Source of the DNA: JBGVMW01 sp045125095
Lineage (GTDB): Bacteria; Bacillota; Clostridia; Lachnospirales; Lachnospiraceae
Direction: 5' to 3'
DNA: 7,493 nt
Assembly (NCBI GenBank): GCA_045125095.1
Contig: JBGVMW010000327.1
Span: 1-7,493 of the forward strand
The notes under the pieces are model-generated. The model was not told the origin of the DNA, ran no database searches, and saw nothing but the letters and a program-made list of their open reading frames with translations. A program made the translations under genes and the position numbers. Positions 6,895-7,493 of this stretch are shown here, one piece after another. Within the stretch, counting starts at the first letter, position 1, and the number at the start of each line of letters is the position of its first letter.

Positions 6895-7049
6895 ATCATA
6901 TGTTTGAAGGGAAACATAGTAGATTTAAGGAGTATAAAGGGGATATACTACGAAGACTGTTTCTGCAAAGAAGGGGATACAGAGGCAGAGTGAATGAGGG
7001 AAGTTAATAAGGGATTGAAAATGGAGAGCGTTGGCTCTCCATTTTTTTT
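6895..7049 (+). ncRNA. Candidate structured small RNA with GGGA-type loops
   Basis: Between a good promoter and a strong terminator lies a predicted transcript of about 155 nt folding into three hairpins before the terminator. Hairpin 1 is TATGTTT (6899-6905) with AAACATA (6912-6918), loop GAAGGG. Hairpin 2 is AGTATA (6931-6936) with TATACT (6944-6949), loop AAGGGGA. Hairpin 3 is CTGTTTCTG (6957-6965) with CAGAGGCAG (6980-6988), 9 bp including two G:U, with a 14-nt loop containing AAGAAGGGGATA. Two more motifs, GAGGGAA (6996-7002) and AAGGGAT (7009-7015), are single-stranded before the terminator. AAGGGGATA is repeated exactly at 6937-6945 and 6971-6979. Repeated GGA-containing loops are how CsrA-titrating RNAs look, and they also resemble Shine-Dalgarno sequences. 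No known family was recognised. A 35-codon ATG frame at 6900-7007 overlaps it but has no ribosome site and its ATG lies in hairpin 1. Existence is moderately supported; function is inferred. Confidence 0.5.
7018..7049 (+). terminator. Strong intrinsic terminator
   Basis: ATGGAGAGC (7021-7029) pairs perfectly with GCTCTCCAT (7034-7042) around a GTTG loop. Flanking A's (7018-7020) and the T-tract (7042-7049) extend the stem. The T-tract overlaps the left edge of repeat copy B. Confidence 0.9.
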
Positions 7050-7197
7050 ATATACTAGGAAATTGCAACAGTTCGTTGTATGATGTAATGTATGAAATTT
7101 CCTAGTATATAAAAACTGATGCGCACGAATTTGAAAGGAGGGTGCACTGCGTGCCAAATTCGGCGCGGCAAAGCGTGCAAGCATAATAACTAGCTTA
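7044..7197. repeat. Dispersed palindromic repeat, copy B
   Basis: This is the second copy of the unit at 4026-4179, in the same orientation. The perfect 16-bp arms are at 7049-7064 and 7096-7111. The second hairpin pairs GCGCACGAATTTG (7121-7133) with CAAATTCGGCGC (7155-7166) with the same bulged A. Inside it GCAC (7144-7147) pairs with GTGC (7151-7154); in copy A the equivalent pairing is kept as U:G. The unpaired stretch AAAGGAGGG (7134-7142) matches a full Shine-Dalgarno sequence. A 24-codon frame from 7119 and an 11-codon GTG frame from 7151 are present but not called as genes. Like copy A, it abuts the T-tract of a terminator. Confidence 0.85.
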
Positions 7198-7250
7198 ATT
7201 TAATAATGTAATAGCTAATTTTATTAATATAGCGAGTTGTAGGAAGTTTC

Positions 7251-7275
7251 AAAAAAGTTTAAAAAATTCAAAAAA
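7251..7275 (+). promoter_or_regulatory. Phased A-tracts, UP-like element of rRNA promoter P1
   Basis: Runs of six A's begin at 7251, 7261 and 7270, close to one per helical turn, directly upstream of the P1 -35 box. Such phased tracts bend DNA and, at rRNA promoters, bind the RNA polymerase alpha C-terminal domains. Confidence 0.55.
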
Positions 7276-7279
7276 TCTG

Positions 7280-7308
7280 TTGACAGGTGTCAAAAGCTGT
7301 GGTATTCT
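7280..7308 (+). promoter_or_regulatory. rRNA operon promoter P1
   Basis: A perfect -35 TTGACA (7280-7285) is followed after 17 bp by TATTCT (7303-7308). The -35 is part of a dyad, TTGACA-GG-TGTCAA (7280-7293). Predicted start is near 7315, where a small CTGTC/GGCAG hairpin lies (7316-7331). Confidence 0.75.
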
Positions 7309-7371
7309 AACATAGCTGTCGGGAACGGCAGTAAGATTATAAAAGAAAAAATAAAAAAATGAAAAAAGTTG

Positions 7372-7400
7372 TTGACAAAGCGAAAATCTTGTGATAAGAT
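7372..7400 (+). promoter_or_regulatory. rRNA operon promoter P2
   Basis: A perfect -35 TTGACA (7372-7377), a 17-bp spacer and TAAGAT (7395-7400) preceded by an extended -10 TG (7392-7393). It lies 92 bp after P1, the tandem arrangement usual for Firmicute rRNA operons, with A-rich DNA upstream (7340-7367). Confidence 0.8.
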
Positions 7401-7493
7401 ATAAAAGTTGCTGGTTGACAGCGAAATGAAACTTGAAAACTAAACAGTGAACCAGACCTTGAAAATTCTTTTGAAGATTATTTAAGGAATGTA
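7401..7493 (+). other. Probable rRNA operon leader, 16S gene expected just downstream
   Basis: Downstream of P2 is the stretch AACTTGAAAACTAAACAGTG (7430-7449), which resembles the antitermination (boxA-like) and processing region found ahead of 16S genes in Firmicutes. CTTGAAAA recurs at 7458-7465. No mature 16S sequence is inside the window, so the call rests on the promoters and this leader resemblance. Confidence 0.6.

Noticed and set aside
6900..7007. 35-codon basic peptide within the small RNA region
   Set aside because: There is no ribosome binding site and the ATG is buried in a hairpin that fits the RNA model better; kept only as an alternative.
4026..7197. The two repeats as ends of a composite transposon carrying recQ
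   Set aside because: There is no transposase and no terminal duplications, recQ is a core gene, and both copies are simply next to terminators.
7415..7446. Third TTGACA (7415-7420) as a P3 rRNA promoter
   Set aside because: No acceptable -10 lies at 16-18 bp; the region there is the leader CTTGAAAACTAAACA.

Overview
The window looks like a chromosomal segment of a low-GC Firmicute, most probably a gut Lachnospiraceae relative. This is inferred from AT-rich intergenic DNA, Shine-Dalgarno-led genes, sigma-A type promoters, the pairing of a VTC-type polyphosphate polymerase with a DUF4956 membrane protein and a Cthe_2159-type lipoprotein, and an rRNA-operon upstream region with tandem TTGACA promoters. 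No marker gene fixes the genus. All recognised genes lie on the + strand.

Layout. Positions 1-343 are non-coding leader with only a weak promoter candidate. Positions 344-3961 form a three-gene cluster: a polyphosphate polymerase (VTC domain, 344-1075), a multi-pass DUF4956 membrane protein (1128-1787) and a beta-helix carbohydrate-binding-type lipoprotein (1940-3961). The lipoprotein frame is broken by two in-frame stops, TGA at 2015 just after the lipobox and TAG at 3494 near the C-terminus, so it is called a pseudogene. A good intrinsic terminator (3981-4030) closes the cluster. The first two genes probably make and handle polyphosphate at the membrane, and the third would have supplied a surface-anchored glycan-binding partner.

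Positions 4026-4505 hold a dispersed palindromic repeat (copy A), an unrelated 102-nt imperfect palindrome, a plausible promoter (4300-4328) and a short protein-like reading frame (4406-4519). That frame overlaps the start of recQ (4506-6800), an ATP-dependent 3'-5' DNA helicase with helicase, zinc, RQC and HRDC regions plus an extra C-terminal domain.

Positions 6801-7493 carry no recognised protein gene but are dense in signals. There are two 9-bp direct repeats 21 bp apart, a good promoter, and a candidate small RNA of about 155 nt made of three hairpins with GGG(G)A-containing loops and a strong terminator. Copy B of the repeat follows, abutting that terminator just as copy A abuts the other one. 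The window ends with an A-tract UP-like element, two sigma-A promoters and leader sequence typical of an rRNA operon; the 16S gene should start just beyond the right edge.

Most noteworthy are the candidate GGGA-loop small RNA, the repeat pair with conserved RNA-like structure and an SD-like sequence displayed beside a hairpin, and the doubly interrupted lipoprotein gene.
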